Shown here: one piece after another, positions 47,438-59,415 of the stretch
Layout: every line of letters starts with the position of its first letter
How positions within the stretch are numbered: position 1 is the stretch's first letter
DNA from: Paramecium octaurelia
Taxonomy: Eukaryota; Ciliophora; Oligohymenophorea; Peniculida; Parameciidae
NCBI GenBank assembly: GCA_905182995.1
Contig: CAJJDP010000075.1
Coordinates: forward strand, 127,210 to 191,209
DNA length: 64,000 nt
Reading direction: 5' to 3'
Program-made: the position numbers and the translations under genes
The notes under the pieces: model-generated
The model's database searches: none
Told to the model about the DNA's origin: nothing
Seen by the model: only the letters and a program-made list of their open reading frames with translations

Positions 47438-49287
47438 ATGGCATTTGTGTTTAGAAGTGAAGTTAAACCAGCATACATTCCAAAGACTGAAAATGTAGGG
47501 CCTGGATAATATGAGCACAATTAGGAATCAGAATCAAAACAAAATCTATATCCATTTAATTCAACGGTCCAAAAATCCACTAACCAAAATTAAATAATCA
47601 AAGGACCAGGACCTGGGACTTATAATTTATAAGGATCTTTTGAAACTTAGAAAGTTATCTTCTCATCAGATGAATAAGAAATCAAGATTTTGGAAGTGCC
47701 TAAACCAATATCTGTATTCAGGTCAAGTACATTGAGATTTAAAGAGGAGCGATAAAAGGGACCAGGGTATTTCAACTTAATCTACTATTTTAGTCCTAAT
47801 CAATATTTTATAGAAGAACGCAAAAGGTTCTATTAAGCAAATTAACCAAATCCGAAACCTAAAATAAATGTAATGGAATAGTTAGTGAAAGAAAACAAAT
47901 ATATTAGTATACCATCCATACCATCTAATTATCACCTTGGATACTAAGAAAACTCAGGTTAAACCTTCTCTAATTCCTAGAATCAATTTTAGAACAAAGT
48001 AATGCTTTGAATTTGTCTTAAGAAGTTGGACCAGGCTCTTATGATGTCAAAAGTAGTTTCAGCAACCAAAAACCAAGAGGAGTTTCTTGGCATAAATCCA
48101 CTTCAAAGCAAAAACACATTGATACTGAGAACAAAGTTGGACCTGGCTATTATGATATTATTACTAATTCTTAGCCAATGTATCAAATGAAACCAACAAC
48201 TTCCTTTAGTTCTAAATTAAGCAGATAATCAGAATTGAAATTTTTAAATCCTAAAAACAACTAAGGATACATCAAAAAAGGATTAGATAATAAATCATAT
48301 AGTTTTCATCTTTCAACTAATTCTGGTACTACAGCTAGAGATTCAGACCTTGAATCGGAATATAGTTATATTGAAGTATCATACACATCAATAATAGGAT
48401 GCGACTCCAGGACCTGGTTACTATGAAAATGCTTCAACCCAATAGACAATATCCTAAAATCTTAAATAATCTTAGATCAAAGGTTCAATAAGATCGAGGG
48501 CTAAAAGATTTCTAGCTAAATCAAATTAAATACCTGGTCCAGGAAGCTACAAAGTAGATGTAGTATAGCATAAACACTAAGTTACTTAACCACCCTTTTT
48601 GATAGGCAGAACTCGTTTCGATGATAAAACATCAGAGACTCCTCCTCCCGGAAATTATAAAGTAATCAATACAATGGAAGAAAGATTAATATCAAGATTG
48701 ATAAAGGCACCTTTAGGGTAGTTTGGAGCAAACGATAATAGATTCAAGGATCCAAAGATGGATGTACCTGGACCTGGTACATATGAAATAATGGATGAAG
48801 ATAGAAGAAATAAATATAAAAACGGATTGAAAGGAACAGCAAGCTTTTTAAGTCATATCCCAAAAATTTAAGAGTTGATTATTGCAGATAGGAATCTTTC
48901 ACCTGTGTCATATCAGGTTGACTAACATACAATAGAAAAAAGAATAGTCAAGACAGAAGAGGATAATCCGAAATTAGCTGTAGTGAAGCCTCCTTTTGGT
49001 GTAGCGGAGGAGAGATGGAAAATCAAAGAGGAAAGTGAAGAAGATGATGATGAACCTATATATATGAATAAATCGTAGATTAATTCATTTAATTTATTCA
49101 AAAAGAGGAAAAAAGATTAGCCTCCTTTTTTGACTAAGGTTTTTAATTTGTTAATTTATTATAATAGGAGGAAAGATTCGCTTTCAGTGTGCCAAAAGAG
49201 TTTCAACCAGGACCATCAGATTATGCGGATGGAACTTTCCCCCATTGGAATAAGAGAACTTTTAATCTCTTATTCGCAGAAATTTGA
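47438..49287 (+). CDS. Sperm-tail PG-rich repeat (STPG) protein
   Basis: 582 aa with four introns (27, 23, 22, 29 nt) that each restore the frame. About ten PGxxY-type repeats are spread along the chain: GPGQYEH, GPGTYNL, GPGPNQY, GPGSYDV, GPGYYDI, GPGYYEN, GPGSYKV, PPGNYKV, GPGTYEI and GPSDYAD, each followed by an F/S-rich segment (STSKQKH, SFSSKLSRQ). STPG proteins bind axonemal doublets as microtubule inner or associated proteins, consistent with a heavily ciliated cell. An acidic block (EESEEDDDEPIY) lies before the last repeat. It follows the mannosidase by 82 bp and precedes the MYB gene by 16 bp. Confidence 0.86.
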
Positions 49288-49303
49288 AAATAATTTAATT
49301 ATT

Positions 49304-50333
49304 ATGCTTAATTTCTTTTAATCGATTTGCTGCTTTTCCAATCGTGAGAAGCCTGACAAAGCCAACAGACCTATCTAAAAACCAGCTCAAGCTATGTCTA
49401 TTTAACCTGTAATAACCGAGAACACGTAGAGTCAAGTCTTAGAAAATGATATCATAGAAACGGATTAATACCTTCAATTAGACAACCAATACTATATTGA
49501 ATAACTGGAGTATATATACATTCTTATTTCATCAGTTTCCAATCCTCTAGTGATATTCCATCTACTCAACAGCCTTCTGACTTCATGTTGTAGGAAGAAG
49601 GAATAAACTACTAACCTATGCAAGAAGAAATTGACCAAAGTGCCAAAAAGGAGCTAACTGCAACTAGAAAAGTATAATTCATTTCTATTTCTACTAGAAA
49701 AGAGTACTCAAACTTTGGGACGCCACTGAAGATGCTCAATTACGCATCCAGTATGAAAAACACAATGGGAAATGGAATGAAATTGCTAAGCATATGCCTG
49801 GAAGAAATGTCTCTTAATGTTGTTAAAGATGGAGAAGATTGCAACCAGTCAAGATTGTATTATATTGTATATATTTATAGATTAAAAGAAAATAATGGAC
49901 TTAAGTAGAAGATGAAAAAATCCTTGAATTAGTCTAATAACATGGAAAAAATTGGAAATTGATCGCTTTACGTAAAAATTAATTCAACTATAGTGCCTTA
50001 GACTTTCCGGGTATTTTGAGTAAACAAATAAGAGAACGTTATATAAATAAAATCGATCCTGAAATTAATACTGGACCTTGGACTGAAGCTGAAGATGCAA
50101 CCATCATCAAATTGTATTAGGAATATGGAGGAAAATGGAGTCTAATTTCATCCCATCTGAAAGGGAGGCCTGTATGTTTATAAATTAATCTCTAGGAAAA
50201 TATGGTCAAAAATCGATTCTACTGTTATATCAGAAGAGTTCATCTTGGTGTTTAAAATCCATACTAGATTGTTTATCATGAGAATTCTGACAGTGAACAA
50301 GAAAATTCTAACGATGAAATGGAATTTGAATGA
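49304..50333 (+). CDS. Three-repeat MYB transcription factor
   Basis: About 300 aa with five introns (26, 26, 24, 30, 24 nt). Three MYB repeats in order: R1 ATEDAQLRIQYEKHNGKWNE...CCQRWRRLQP, R2 QWTQVEDEKILELVQQHGKNW...IRERYINKI, R3 GPWTEAEDATIIKLYQEYGGKW...VKNRFYCYIRRV; the regularly spaced Trp residues are present, with one Trp to Phe/Tyr type replacement per repeat. Animal c-MYB and SNAPc190 share this layout, and the RERYINKIDPEINTGPWTEAED link resembles ciliate and plant R1R2R3 MYBs. The tail is short and acidic. The start at 49304 leaves only 16 bp to the previous stop; the in-frame ATG 49394 is the alternative. Confidence 0.88.
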
Positions 50334-50635
50334 AATATTTCTAACCATAATTACATTACATTTAATTTCTTTTAATATGGGGGTTTGTTATTTTATAAAA
50401 CTTTTTACATTTTTTAATAATTTTACATTGAAATTATTTCTTGAATAAAAAAATGATTTTGTTAATGTTTTTTATTACACTTTATAACCAAATGCAATTT
50501 TCTCCAAAATATTATAATAACTATTTATAGTGAGTATATTATTTATTCAATATCGCTCTTTTCACATAGACATTGTTTATTTTAATGTATTTTAGAATAA
50601 GTGAATGACAAAAAATTGAAAATAGTTTAATTAAA
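50334..50635. other. Intergenic, no gene seen
   Basis: AT-rich spacer between two plus-strand genes. TGA occurs often in all frames. Confidence 0.5.
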
Positions 50636-52319
50636 ATGGATTATTAATCATAAAAATTGGATAGAGAGAAATGTGGCAAGGATTCAAGAATTCTTAGTAT
50701 CTTGGAAACTGGTGGTATGATATTAAGATCTTAAATTAGAATCAATACTACTTTCTACTTGTTTGTGGAAGTTCAGCCATATTAATAAGTAATAGGAAAG
50801 AATATTGCTAATAACTAATAAGAACATTTACAATATAACTCCTTAAAGTACACTTGTAAACTTCTTTTCAAAAGTTGTTTCAAGTGTCAGGGTGAAGAGG
50901 TATGACTGTTGAATAAAATCACTTTAGAAAAATTGCAATATAATATGTAGCAGGAGTCACAATAAGTAAATGTGGGTTTGAATTTGTTATACATGTACCA
51001 GATGAATATGATTACAGATACTCATCATTAGATTTGTAAGAGATTGAATATCTAAAGTAGTCGAGAAAAAATATTGTCTACTCTCTCTGACGTTTATTAA
51101 AAGCTTTTAAAAAAGAGTTTAGCAATTTATCTTACTGATGATCTTACGCTGATTCCTTATACTACAACGAAGGTGGATGCTAAGAAAGGAATTTGCAGAA
51201 TGCATGGCCATCCGATCAATATTGATCCATAAACTCTATCCAATTTTGATTTTTCAACATTAAAGGCGCCTGAAGAAAATTAAAAGTAGCCATCAATCAG
51301 GAAAAACTACGATTACTCTCAACATTACAATTTGCTTAAATATTTATATTAAGGGATGTTAGGATAAGTGATCCTAGTTTAACACATAAAATAAGAAAAA
51401 TATTATGTCTTCAAATTAATGTAAAAGCAGGATGTAATTACTACTGATCATTTAAATCATGCCTAGATAGAGAGGAAACTTTTGGAGATATTTGATCATC
51501 CTTTTATAATAAAATTAGTATAAGCATTTGAGACAGATGATTAATTAGTTTTTGTGTTGCCATTCTATTAAGGAGGTGACCTTTATACTCATTTAAAGAA
51601 GGAGACAAGATTAAAGGAAGAAAGAGTTAAATTCATTGTTGCATAATTATTATTGGCATTGGGTTATGTGCATGATCGTGATTATTTGTATCGGGATTTG
51701 AAACCTGAAAATATTCTTATGGATTCTAATGGATATGTAGTATTAACAGATTTGGGATTGTGCAAATAATTGCCAAATAATCATCTTTCCTATAGTTTTA
51801 CTGGCTCTGCTGAATACATTGCTCCTGAGATGATCACTGCTACAGGTTACAATAGAATGATTGATTGGTGGATGTTAGGAATATTGGCATATGAACTAAT
51901 ATTTGGAATCACTCCGTTTTATTGTGATAATCAGAGTTAGTTATTTGAGTCAATCCAAGAAAGAGAAGTGAGATTTTCTACTAACATTTCAATCTCTATT
52001 GAATGCAAAGATTTTATAACAAACCTTTTAAAAAAGGATCCAAAAGAAAGATTGGGATATAAAAGAGATTTCTTGGATTTATAACTACACCAGTGGTTTA
52101 AAGATGTTGATTTCAGAGAACTAATCAGAAAAACAAATTAAACTTGGAAGTTAAATTTGAATGATCCCTTAGATCTCAGGTTTTTCGAAACTGAAGATTT
52201 AAATTTAGGTATAATAATTTGAATATCATATCATAGAATCTTTGAATGCTTAATAACAAGACAAAGCACTCATCTAAAAGTTTAATTAAGAATTTCAAAA
52301 CGTTGAATTCAATCTATGA
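50636..52319 (+). CDS. AGC-family protein kinase with divergent N-terminal PH-like region
   Basis: 521 aa with four introns (34, 28, 28, 28 nt). Residues 50-170 are strand-rich with [20 protein letters not shown] and a terminal LDLQEIEYLKQSRKN helix, PH-like. The kinase domain has [20 protein letters not shown] (Gly loop degenerate), [60 protein letters not shown] (DLG instead of DFG), [40 protein letters not shown] and [13 protein letters not shown]. The AGC C-tail ends [12 protein letters not shown], resembling a hydrophobic motif. It looks like an Akt/SGK relative. The last intron decides the tail; without it the protein stops at 52222. Confidence 0.86.
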
Positions 52320-53166
52320 TATTTATGTTTTATTTATGTATATTGATTTCAAATTGAAATTCATTTATCAAATATTAGATAACTTTTATCTGAGATTCAA
52401 AATAAAAGCATGAAAACACTTCCATCTTTTCAACATATATATTATAAAATTCATTTAATTTTCTTGACTATTCACTCATAAACCTAATCTTAAGATAGCA
52501 ATTTCTTGAATGTTTTGTTTCCTATCTATTTTTCTGATGTTCCTGGACTAACTGGTCTAAAATAATATCAGCATAATAATATTACATTTCTTTTTTAAGG
52601 ATTGCATTCACCATTAGAGTTGCATTTCTTTATGTCTATCTTCTAACAAACTAACTTTTTTAATCATTGTTTATTTCTGCTTAAAATTTAATCTAATCAG
52701 TCTCTTTGGTTAAGAAACTTAAACTGGATAATCTTCTTAATTATGGTCTTTTTTCATTTACTTATATATTTAAGTTTTCATATTAGAGTTTGTCAAATTT
52801 ATTCCTTTCTTCTTACATAATTTTAAAATCGTTGTGGTCTCTATTGTATTTAACTTCTTAATTTTTTACAATAGACAATCTTTTTGAAACTTTATTAAGG
52901 ATTCCTCTCATTGAAGACATCTTATCAAACTCTTCCTTTTTACGTTTCTATTCTCGAATATAAATTATTTAATCTAGTAAAGCCTTTCTTTGCATTTGAT
53001 TTTCTAAAAATTTTAATGCTTTTGAAACCTATAGAGGATCAAAAGGATTTTTCAATTCTTAAATGGCTTAATTCAACATATCTTTATTTCTTTTTTGTTT
53101 AAGTAGATGTATTTTTTGAGAACAATTAAATTTAGTTTCAGAAGTAGGAGTAAGCGATTTTTACAT
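52309..53166 (-). CDS. Coiled-coil hypothetical protein
   Basis: 285 aa if unspliced, ATG 53166 to TGA 52309. Basic, helix-rich: QKIHLLKQKRNKDMLNQAIQ, RKALLDQIIYIREQKRKKEE, RPQLRRLSSLSFLTKE and KKEMQYYYADIILDQLVQEH. The last 60 codons are less certain; a 16-nt or other splice could end the protein at 52368 and avoid the 11-bp overlap with the convergent kinase gene. The start lies 12 bp from the divergent start of the next gene; ATG 53079 is an alternative. No family recognised. Confidence 0.6.
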
Positions 53167-53178
53167 ATTAATTTTATA

Positions 53179-54432
53179 ATGAATTAACAAAAGCCTCCAT
53201 CAAACTCAACGAAAAAAATAGATTAATCTGTTTCAACAATTACTAGGAAATCACAATCAGCATCAAGAAAAGATTCATCATTTTAATAAGCTGCTGTCAG
53301 ATAAGTCTTAGTTGGTGGGCAACCAGGAGTAATATAAAATTTAAAATTGCAAAGGATGGGTTATGGTGTTATGCTTAAGATTAGCCTTCAACAAGTCTTC
53401 CTAGTATAAAGGAAATTGACTCACAGATGAATTAAAAGTTTAAGTAAATTGAATCCAATATTGAATCAGAAATAGTTGAAACTTTAAGATAATAATGTCA
53501 TTAATTAGGTTTAGATTTGGAGAATGTGAATGTTTAGAATTAAAATTTAAAGATTGACATTGCTTAGTAAAATAAATACATAGATTAATAAACAAAAAAG
53601 CTTGAAACAGCAATGAAGGAAATTGAAAATTTAAGGAATGTTAAAGCATCTCTTTAATCTTAATGTGATACAATTAAAGATCTATATAATAAAACTAAAA
53701 GGGATTTAGCAGGAGTGACTTAAGATTTAGAATAAGAAAGGAGAGAAAATGAAGAAATGACTCAATAGATAGCAAAATTATAAGGATTATATTAAGAGAT
53801 GTAAAAGGCAAATAAAGCAGAAGTTGATAATCTTAAAGAGCGAGTAGAAGAATTGGAAGAAGAGAATGAGGAATTTAAAAGAAAGTTATAGATAAAAGGT
53901 GAAATAGATAAGAGATTGGATTAGGAAAGTATGGAATGATTATTAATAGGAACTATCCAATAGAATTAATAGAAGTTAAATTAGGTATCTGAAAATGAGA
54001 GGAAACTGGAAAGAATGGGTAAGCTATTGGAAGAAAATGCAACTTTAAGTGAAAGACTCGGAGAGAGTGAAACATTAAGAAGAAAATTTATGGAGAAAAA
54101 TAATCAATATGAGAAAGAAATTAAAATCGTAATCCCTTAAATTTATATAAATTTAGCTTGTAGAAAGTAAATTAGAAGTAGAAAAACAAATGGTAGCATT
54201 AAAAAAAAGAATAAATGATTTATAAGTAATGAAATCAACTAATCAAAAAATATTGGAAGATAAAATCAATAAATTATAAGAGTAATGTGCTTAATAGCAA
54301 AAATAAATTGAAAAATTGAGTCAATAATCAAAAAGGAACTAAACTTAATAAATTCATCATCAGCAAAACTAAGAGGAGGAAGCCTCAGATTATGAAGATG
54401 TTGAATCCAAACCATAACTCTTTGGAGCTTGA
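53179..54432 (+). CDS. Coiled-coil protein with acidic C-terminus
   Basis: 392 aa with three introns (26, 21, 28 nt). The first 60 residues are Ser/Gln-rich, followed by GDGLWCYAQDQPSTSLPSIK. From about residue 90 to 360 the chain is an uninterrupted coiled coil (ENLRNVKASLQSQCDTIKDL, DNLKERVEELEEENEEFKRK, RMGKLLEENATLSERLGESE). It ends QEEEASDYEDVESKPQLFGA. No known family, but length and composition resemble axonemal or basal-body filament proteins. Confidence 0.72.
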
Positions 54433-54463
54433 TTAAAAGAATCTTATTTTTATAAATATAATT

Positions 54464-55690
54464 ATGTTATCATCGAAGGAATATTAAAGATTTACACAAA
54501 CTCAGCTATCTGAAGATCAATAAAATTTAGATACTAGTGCATATTTGGAATCACCATTATGCAGCAATAATCGATAGAGTATTAGAAATGTCTAAATTAG
54601 AGAGGTTTACTTTTACTATTGAAAACTCTGTTTTGAAGTCTTAAATTGACAATCAACCCAAATCTTAATCCTAAAATAAATATTCTTTACCTGCCCATGA
54701 GAACATCTAACTCCCCTTTAAAAAATCTTACATTCTCCAAGGAGCACTCTCAAATCGAATACTTAGAATGAAATAAAAAAATAAACTATAAAAGAGTCAA
54801 AGCCAAATTTAAGCCATGAAGTTTCCGTAGTTTAATAATAAAATTCGAAGACGAAGTGGTTGTGAACTCCTTAGTGACAAATAAGTAACCACATTTCACA
54901 TTATTAGGTTAGACTAGCCACTCTGTATCCAATTACTTATATAGCATTTCATTAATAATAGAAGGAAACTAAAAGAAATGAATTGAGAAAGAAAACTATC
55001 TTTAAAAGAATGTCAAGTATTTTAATTAAACATTCAAATAATTTAAAATCTCAAACTAATTTGGGAATTTCTTAATAGAAAATTATAGACGAGATTCCTA
55101 CCAATTTGGATGAGAAATCATCCCATAATATTCTTAATTAGTTTTAAAAATAAATTGGATGCTTAAAAGAATCTTAAGACTTGTTATAAAATATGGAGAA
55201 TTCAGAAAAACTCTTACTTTTATAAGAAGAACTTAAAAGATATTCTTAATCTTTAAATAATTCACCTGTTATTAAAAGAAATTCAAAGAAATAATCAACA
55301 GAAAAATTTTTTGATTCTTAAAAAGTTGTCTTAGATATAAGTAAGAAATAACGGAAAACTTTTACTTCTGTTCAAAATTACATCAGTGAACGTTCATAAT
55401 CAAATCAGACTAAATCAGTTGGTGTAATCCAGAAATAAATTCAATTTAAATATCAAAATTTATAAAGTCTAACAGAAACAGATACTTCTTCCCCAGTCAA
55501 AATAAAAACCACATAAACTGCTCGTCATTTTACGCATATCAAATCTTTATCAAATCTCCCTGATATAAGGGAAGTATAAACTTAAAGATTAAATAGCAAT
55601 AGAATCTAAAGAATAGCTGAAAAGGTCAAAAATGTATACATATTTAGTCCTAGCAAAAATAAATAATTTTTAGATAAAATAAAAATGTGA
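54464..55690 (+). CDS. Hypothetical basic Ser/Lys/Gln-rich protein
   Basis: 389 aa with two introns (34 and 23 nt). Mostly disordered-looking: MLSSKEYQRFTQTQLSEDQQ, PAHENIQLPFKKSYILQG, MKFPQFNNKIRRRSG, then a helical stretch (SSHNILNQFQKQIGCLKESQ, LLLLQEELKRYSQSLNNSPV) and Ser/Thr-rich C-terminal parts (VQNYISERSQSNQTKSV). It follows the coiled-coil gene by 31 bp on the same strand. Function unknown. Confidence 0.65.
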
Positions 55691-56175
55691 AAGTTTTTGT
55701 ACTAATTAACATATTTTAAATATCTCTTAACCATCATATATTTAAATTTAGAGTTTTCACCTTTTATTAAATATAATTCATTATGATTTAATCCGTAAAA
55801 ATACTCAATATATATCCTGAATGTTGTTTGGCAAATCTTATATTAATTTATTGGTTGAGAAATAATTTAATTATATTGATTTTAATTTAATTGAAAAAAC
55901 CTTGTTAATTATACGAATTCGAAGAAAAACAGTGATGATACATTGAAAATCAAAGAACTCGGTTCTGATTATTTTCTACACATCTATTCTATAAAATTTT
56001 TGTTTTCTTAAATTAACAGGATTACTTCAAATGTGATTAAACATTTATCAATAAAAAGGTAAATTAAAGGCAGTTATTGTCTTTTTGAGGAGAAATAGTT
56101 AATTAATGAGGGGTTCAAAAGGAATGAATTTAAATTAATTTATCATTATTTTTATTAAAAAAACAAGAAGGTCAA
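55691..56175. other. Intergenic; weak C/D snoRNA-like element
   Basis: About 485 bp without a gene. A C-box-like GTGATGA (55932-55938) and D-box-like CTGA (55965-55968) sit 26 nt apart with AAAGAACTCGGTT before the D box. This is shorter than usual, and no terminal stem is obvious. The rest is AT-rich. Confidence 0.3.
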
Positions 56176-56656
56176 ATGGGAGTGTAAATAATTATTGTTA
56201 TACCATATTAGAGATCTAAAGATGAGACTTCTATTAAGTAACACATTTATGTCATTGGTTGTGGTTGTGAATTTAGCCTTGGTTTCATATTTGAAAGAAA
56301 ATGATGGAGGTGATTATACTCAATTTTCATATATAACTAATATTAGCACATCAGATCATGATAAATATAGAAATTACTTAAATCTTGCAATTGCTGCATT
56401 TGTTTTGATGCTAGTAGGATTTTTAGTAGGAATGGTCCAACCATTTTTGAAATAAGCAGCACTTGCTTATGTGATGGCCTTGTTGATTTTAACAGGATAT
56501 GTGTGCCTATTTGCAGGAGTATTCATAAATGACACCTTCTAATACAATTTTTCAGATGCAAAATCGTTTAATTACAGTTTGGCATCATTTTTTGGAATGG
56601 GAGGAGTATTTATCTAAGGAATGGTAAATTCTTGGAGATAAAGATCAGTTGAATGA
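56176..56656 (+). CDS. Four-TM membrane protein, unknown
   Basis: 150 aa with one 28-nt intron directly after the second codon (MGV/DLKMRLLL). Four hydrophobic segments: NTFMSLVVVVNLALVSYL, NLAIAAFVLMLVGFLVGMV, AALAYVMALLILTGYVCLFA and YSLASFFGMGGVFIQGMV. A polar loop (KENDGGDYTQFSYITNIS) lies between TM1 and TM2. Charged residues are few. The very early intron is supported because it joins an ATG to the frame, while the frame itself has no ATG before Met9. Family not recognised. Confidence 0.68.
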
Positions 56657-56778
56657 ATATTAATCATTTATTCAATATATTAAATCATATATCTGAGTGA
56701 TTTTAAAGTTTGATCGATATTTAAATACAACTATTTATCATTACATTATTATATAATTTTGTATCATTTATTATAACA

Positions 56779-58183
56779 TCATTTTTTCTTTCTTGAATTA
56801 CTTTCAGATTCATTACTGTCCTCACTTCCATCTGATTGTTCTTCAACGTCTCCCTCTTGAAAATCGTCATCATCTTCATCTGAATCTAAATTATTTAAGT
56901 CTGCATTAGCTTTATTCCTTGGATTATATAAATGAAATAAAAAACTTTTTGCTTCTACTATCATCATCGTCATCTTAATCACTTTCGCTCAGTTACACAC
57001 GAGGGAGTTCCTCTTATAGTTTTCTAACTGCTATCTTTTTGGCTGATAAATATTGAGTTAAGTTATCTAATTCATCTTTTTCAATACTAGAAAAAAGTTG
57101 ATTTGAATTTTTATATATAACCTTTACATCAAAGAACTTATTCAAATTTGTTTATCCAATCTAAGAATTCATCATAAAATTATACTCTTTAAAAAATAAC
57201 TTCCTTTATTTCTTCATGTTTGATGTGTAGGACAGGTTTTTGTAAATATATTAGAGATTTCTCTAATGGGAATAAGAATCCAGAATGAGGACCAACAGAA
57301 CATCTCAAACAACATAAACCATTTTTAGTTTTAAAGTTCTTAGGTGTAACAACCTTAATTCCTGTTATTTCAGATAATAATTCGCATACTGTGTCATATA
57401 ATGGGCCTGAGTATTCTTCTTTGATTTCTTTCCATCCAATTTCATCAAGTTATTGCCTTTAATATTTTAATTTAATTTCATTTTCATAATCTTTCTTAAA
57501 TTGCATTACTAAGTAGTTGTAGGCTGTCTATCCTTATTTGAAAGGATGTTCTAATCCTATCACAAGTGATAAATTAATTTCATCAGGCATGGGCAATAAG
57601 AAAAATCTTGAGATACCCTTATAATCTGTTGTGAATTAATAAGTATTTCCATGAAATCGAATATCTTTTTTAAAGAAGTCCATAGTGTAACGCCCTCTTT
57701 CGAAAAATAATATATCAATTACCTTGGTACAATTAAAGGAACATCATGAATGGTAAGAATCGAGTCAGCACTACTTTGTCCAATTTTAGCCTTAACTAAA
57801 ATGTCATTCTATAGTTTTTATTAGAATGTTGGTTCTTCTTCTTCTTCTTCATCAACTTTTTCTTAATCCGAATCTCCTCCATCTTATTTTTTTTTTTCTT
57901 GTTTGACTTTCTAATTTGATTTCAAATTTTACTTGTTCTGATGGAGGAATGAAAAATCTCACTTCGCATAACATGTCATCACTAATTAATCATTGAAGCT
58001 ATACTTTTCTCCACATTCCTCAGTTGTCAATTGCAATACGATGTCATTTTTCTAAGTATTTGAATTAACCACCTTTTTGAGTGGTAATTTAATTATGTTG
58101 CTAGAGTTATATTTCAGTGATAAATTTTTGTCGTCAACAGAAACTGATCCCCAATTGATTCCTTTGGTACATTGATCTGACAT
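56779..58183 (-). CDS. SSRP1: FACT complex subunit SSRP1/Pob3
   Basis: Histone chaperone working with SPT16 to move nucleosomes during transcription and replication. 425 aa with five introns (23, 25, 26, 25, 28 nt). N-terminal POB3_N-type domain (GINWGSVSVDDKNLSLKY, NDDMLCEVRFFIPPSEQ), an acidic linker (KVDEEEEEEP), then the double-PH middle domain: PRGRYTMDFFKKDIRFHGNT, FFLLPMPDEINLSLVIGLEH, PFKQGQTAYNYLVMQF, LEKSLIYLQKPVLHIKHEEI and FSSIEKDELDNLTQYLSAKK. The C-terminus is acidic (DSDEDDDDFQEGDVEEQSDG) and ends in a short basic tail. There is no HMG box, as in yeast Pob3. Confidence 0.92.
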
Positions 58184-58378
58184 TTTAAATTAAATAATAA
58201 ACTTATATTTGGGCGCATAAAAACATTCAATATTTGTGATGAGGAATTTTCCTAAAAAACTTTATATATTTGTTAGCCTAAATGAAGGTTCTCAAATCTT
58301 CTGTGTGCCTCTATCCAATAAATATCAATTCAAAAGGATTCACGCACAACAACACTATTTAACACATTAAATTATATT
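58184..58378. other. Intergenic, no gene seen
   Basis: AT-rich spacer upstream of SSRP1. A different minus frame here (QRHTEDLRTFIQANKYIKFF near 58270) looks faintly coding and may belong to the same decayed gene as the fragment at 58379-58819. Confidence 0.35.
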
Positions 58379-58819
58379 CAAATAATTACTACTTTAATCG
58401 AAAAATTTTCTTCTAACTTAGTTAATCAAATACAAGCCAAGCTTTATTACAATATGAAATCTCTCTAAACTCTTATCCTATTTCCATGTAAAATAATTTT
58501 CAATGGTTTATTACTTCAATTAATCAACTCTATCTTTTTCATAGATTTCTATGAAATCTTTTAGCTCCATAAATATTAAGTGATATAATTAAAATGATAT
58601 TGTAAAACATAACTTATAAATTATACTTTAGGATATCCTTCTCTTTGATTATAATGTTTAGCTGTTATAATATTTCCTTTGTAACACCTTGGAGATAGTT
58701 TTTACTTCCTAGCACAAATCATCAATGTATATGGGATGTAAATCAACAAATTTTAAGGATAAATAATTTACTAGATCCTGAGTTGAATCATTTCTGTAAT
58801 GTTTTTATAAATTTTTAGT
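58379..58819 (-). pseudogene. Orphan open frame without start codon (gene fragment?)
   Basis: 147 codons free of TGA with protein-like content (STQDLVNYLSLKFVDLHPIY, EVKTISKVLQRKYYN, MELKDFIEIYEKDRVDQLKQ, WKQDKSLERFHIVIKLGLYL), Gln as TAA/TAG. No ATG occurs before Met84, so either a short upstream exon was missed or the 5' end is gone. A second frame 3' of it also looks coding, suggesting a frameshift. No family recognised. Confidence 0.35.
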
Positions 58820-59415
58820 TCATAAATCTATATAAATTATACATTAACGAATATTTATGAAGACTTAAATAGTTAATTAAATACAGGATAATCAACATAA
58901 AGAATGTTATTCCAAAAGAATCTTTCTATAAAATATTAGTATTTAATTAGAAAAAATATCCAAAATTCAATAAATATATAAATATTAATAATTAAAATAT
59001 TAGAATTAGAATCATGAAATAAATCTAACTAAACAGATTTGTAATTATAAAATTAATGAAAAACCTTATTTTCAGATCAATAAATTTGGGTTTAAATAAT
59101 GGTATTACCAATTAAATTTCCATAGTATGAGTTTGAGAAAACACACCAACCAAATACATTAATTTATAATATTATCCATTTATTTCCAAATATGTGAGGA
59201 ATAACTTATGATTATTAAACTTATTAATGCCTGACTTAATATATAATTATCTTAAATTCTATTCTTTAACAATTTACTATTAATATCTACATAAACTTAT
59301 ACTAAGAATTATTATTTAACAGAAATATGCAGATTATTTGTGTCTTTCAAAATTTAGGCATTCTATATAGCATGCTAATTTCTATATATTTTTAATAAAT
59401 TATTTTAGCTTAAAA
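58820..59415. other. Intergenic, no gene seen
   Basis: Extremely AT-rich spacer with frequent TGA in every frame. It precedes the large surface-antigen-like gene. Confidence 0.5.
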
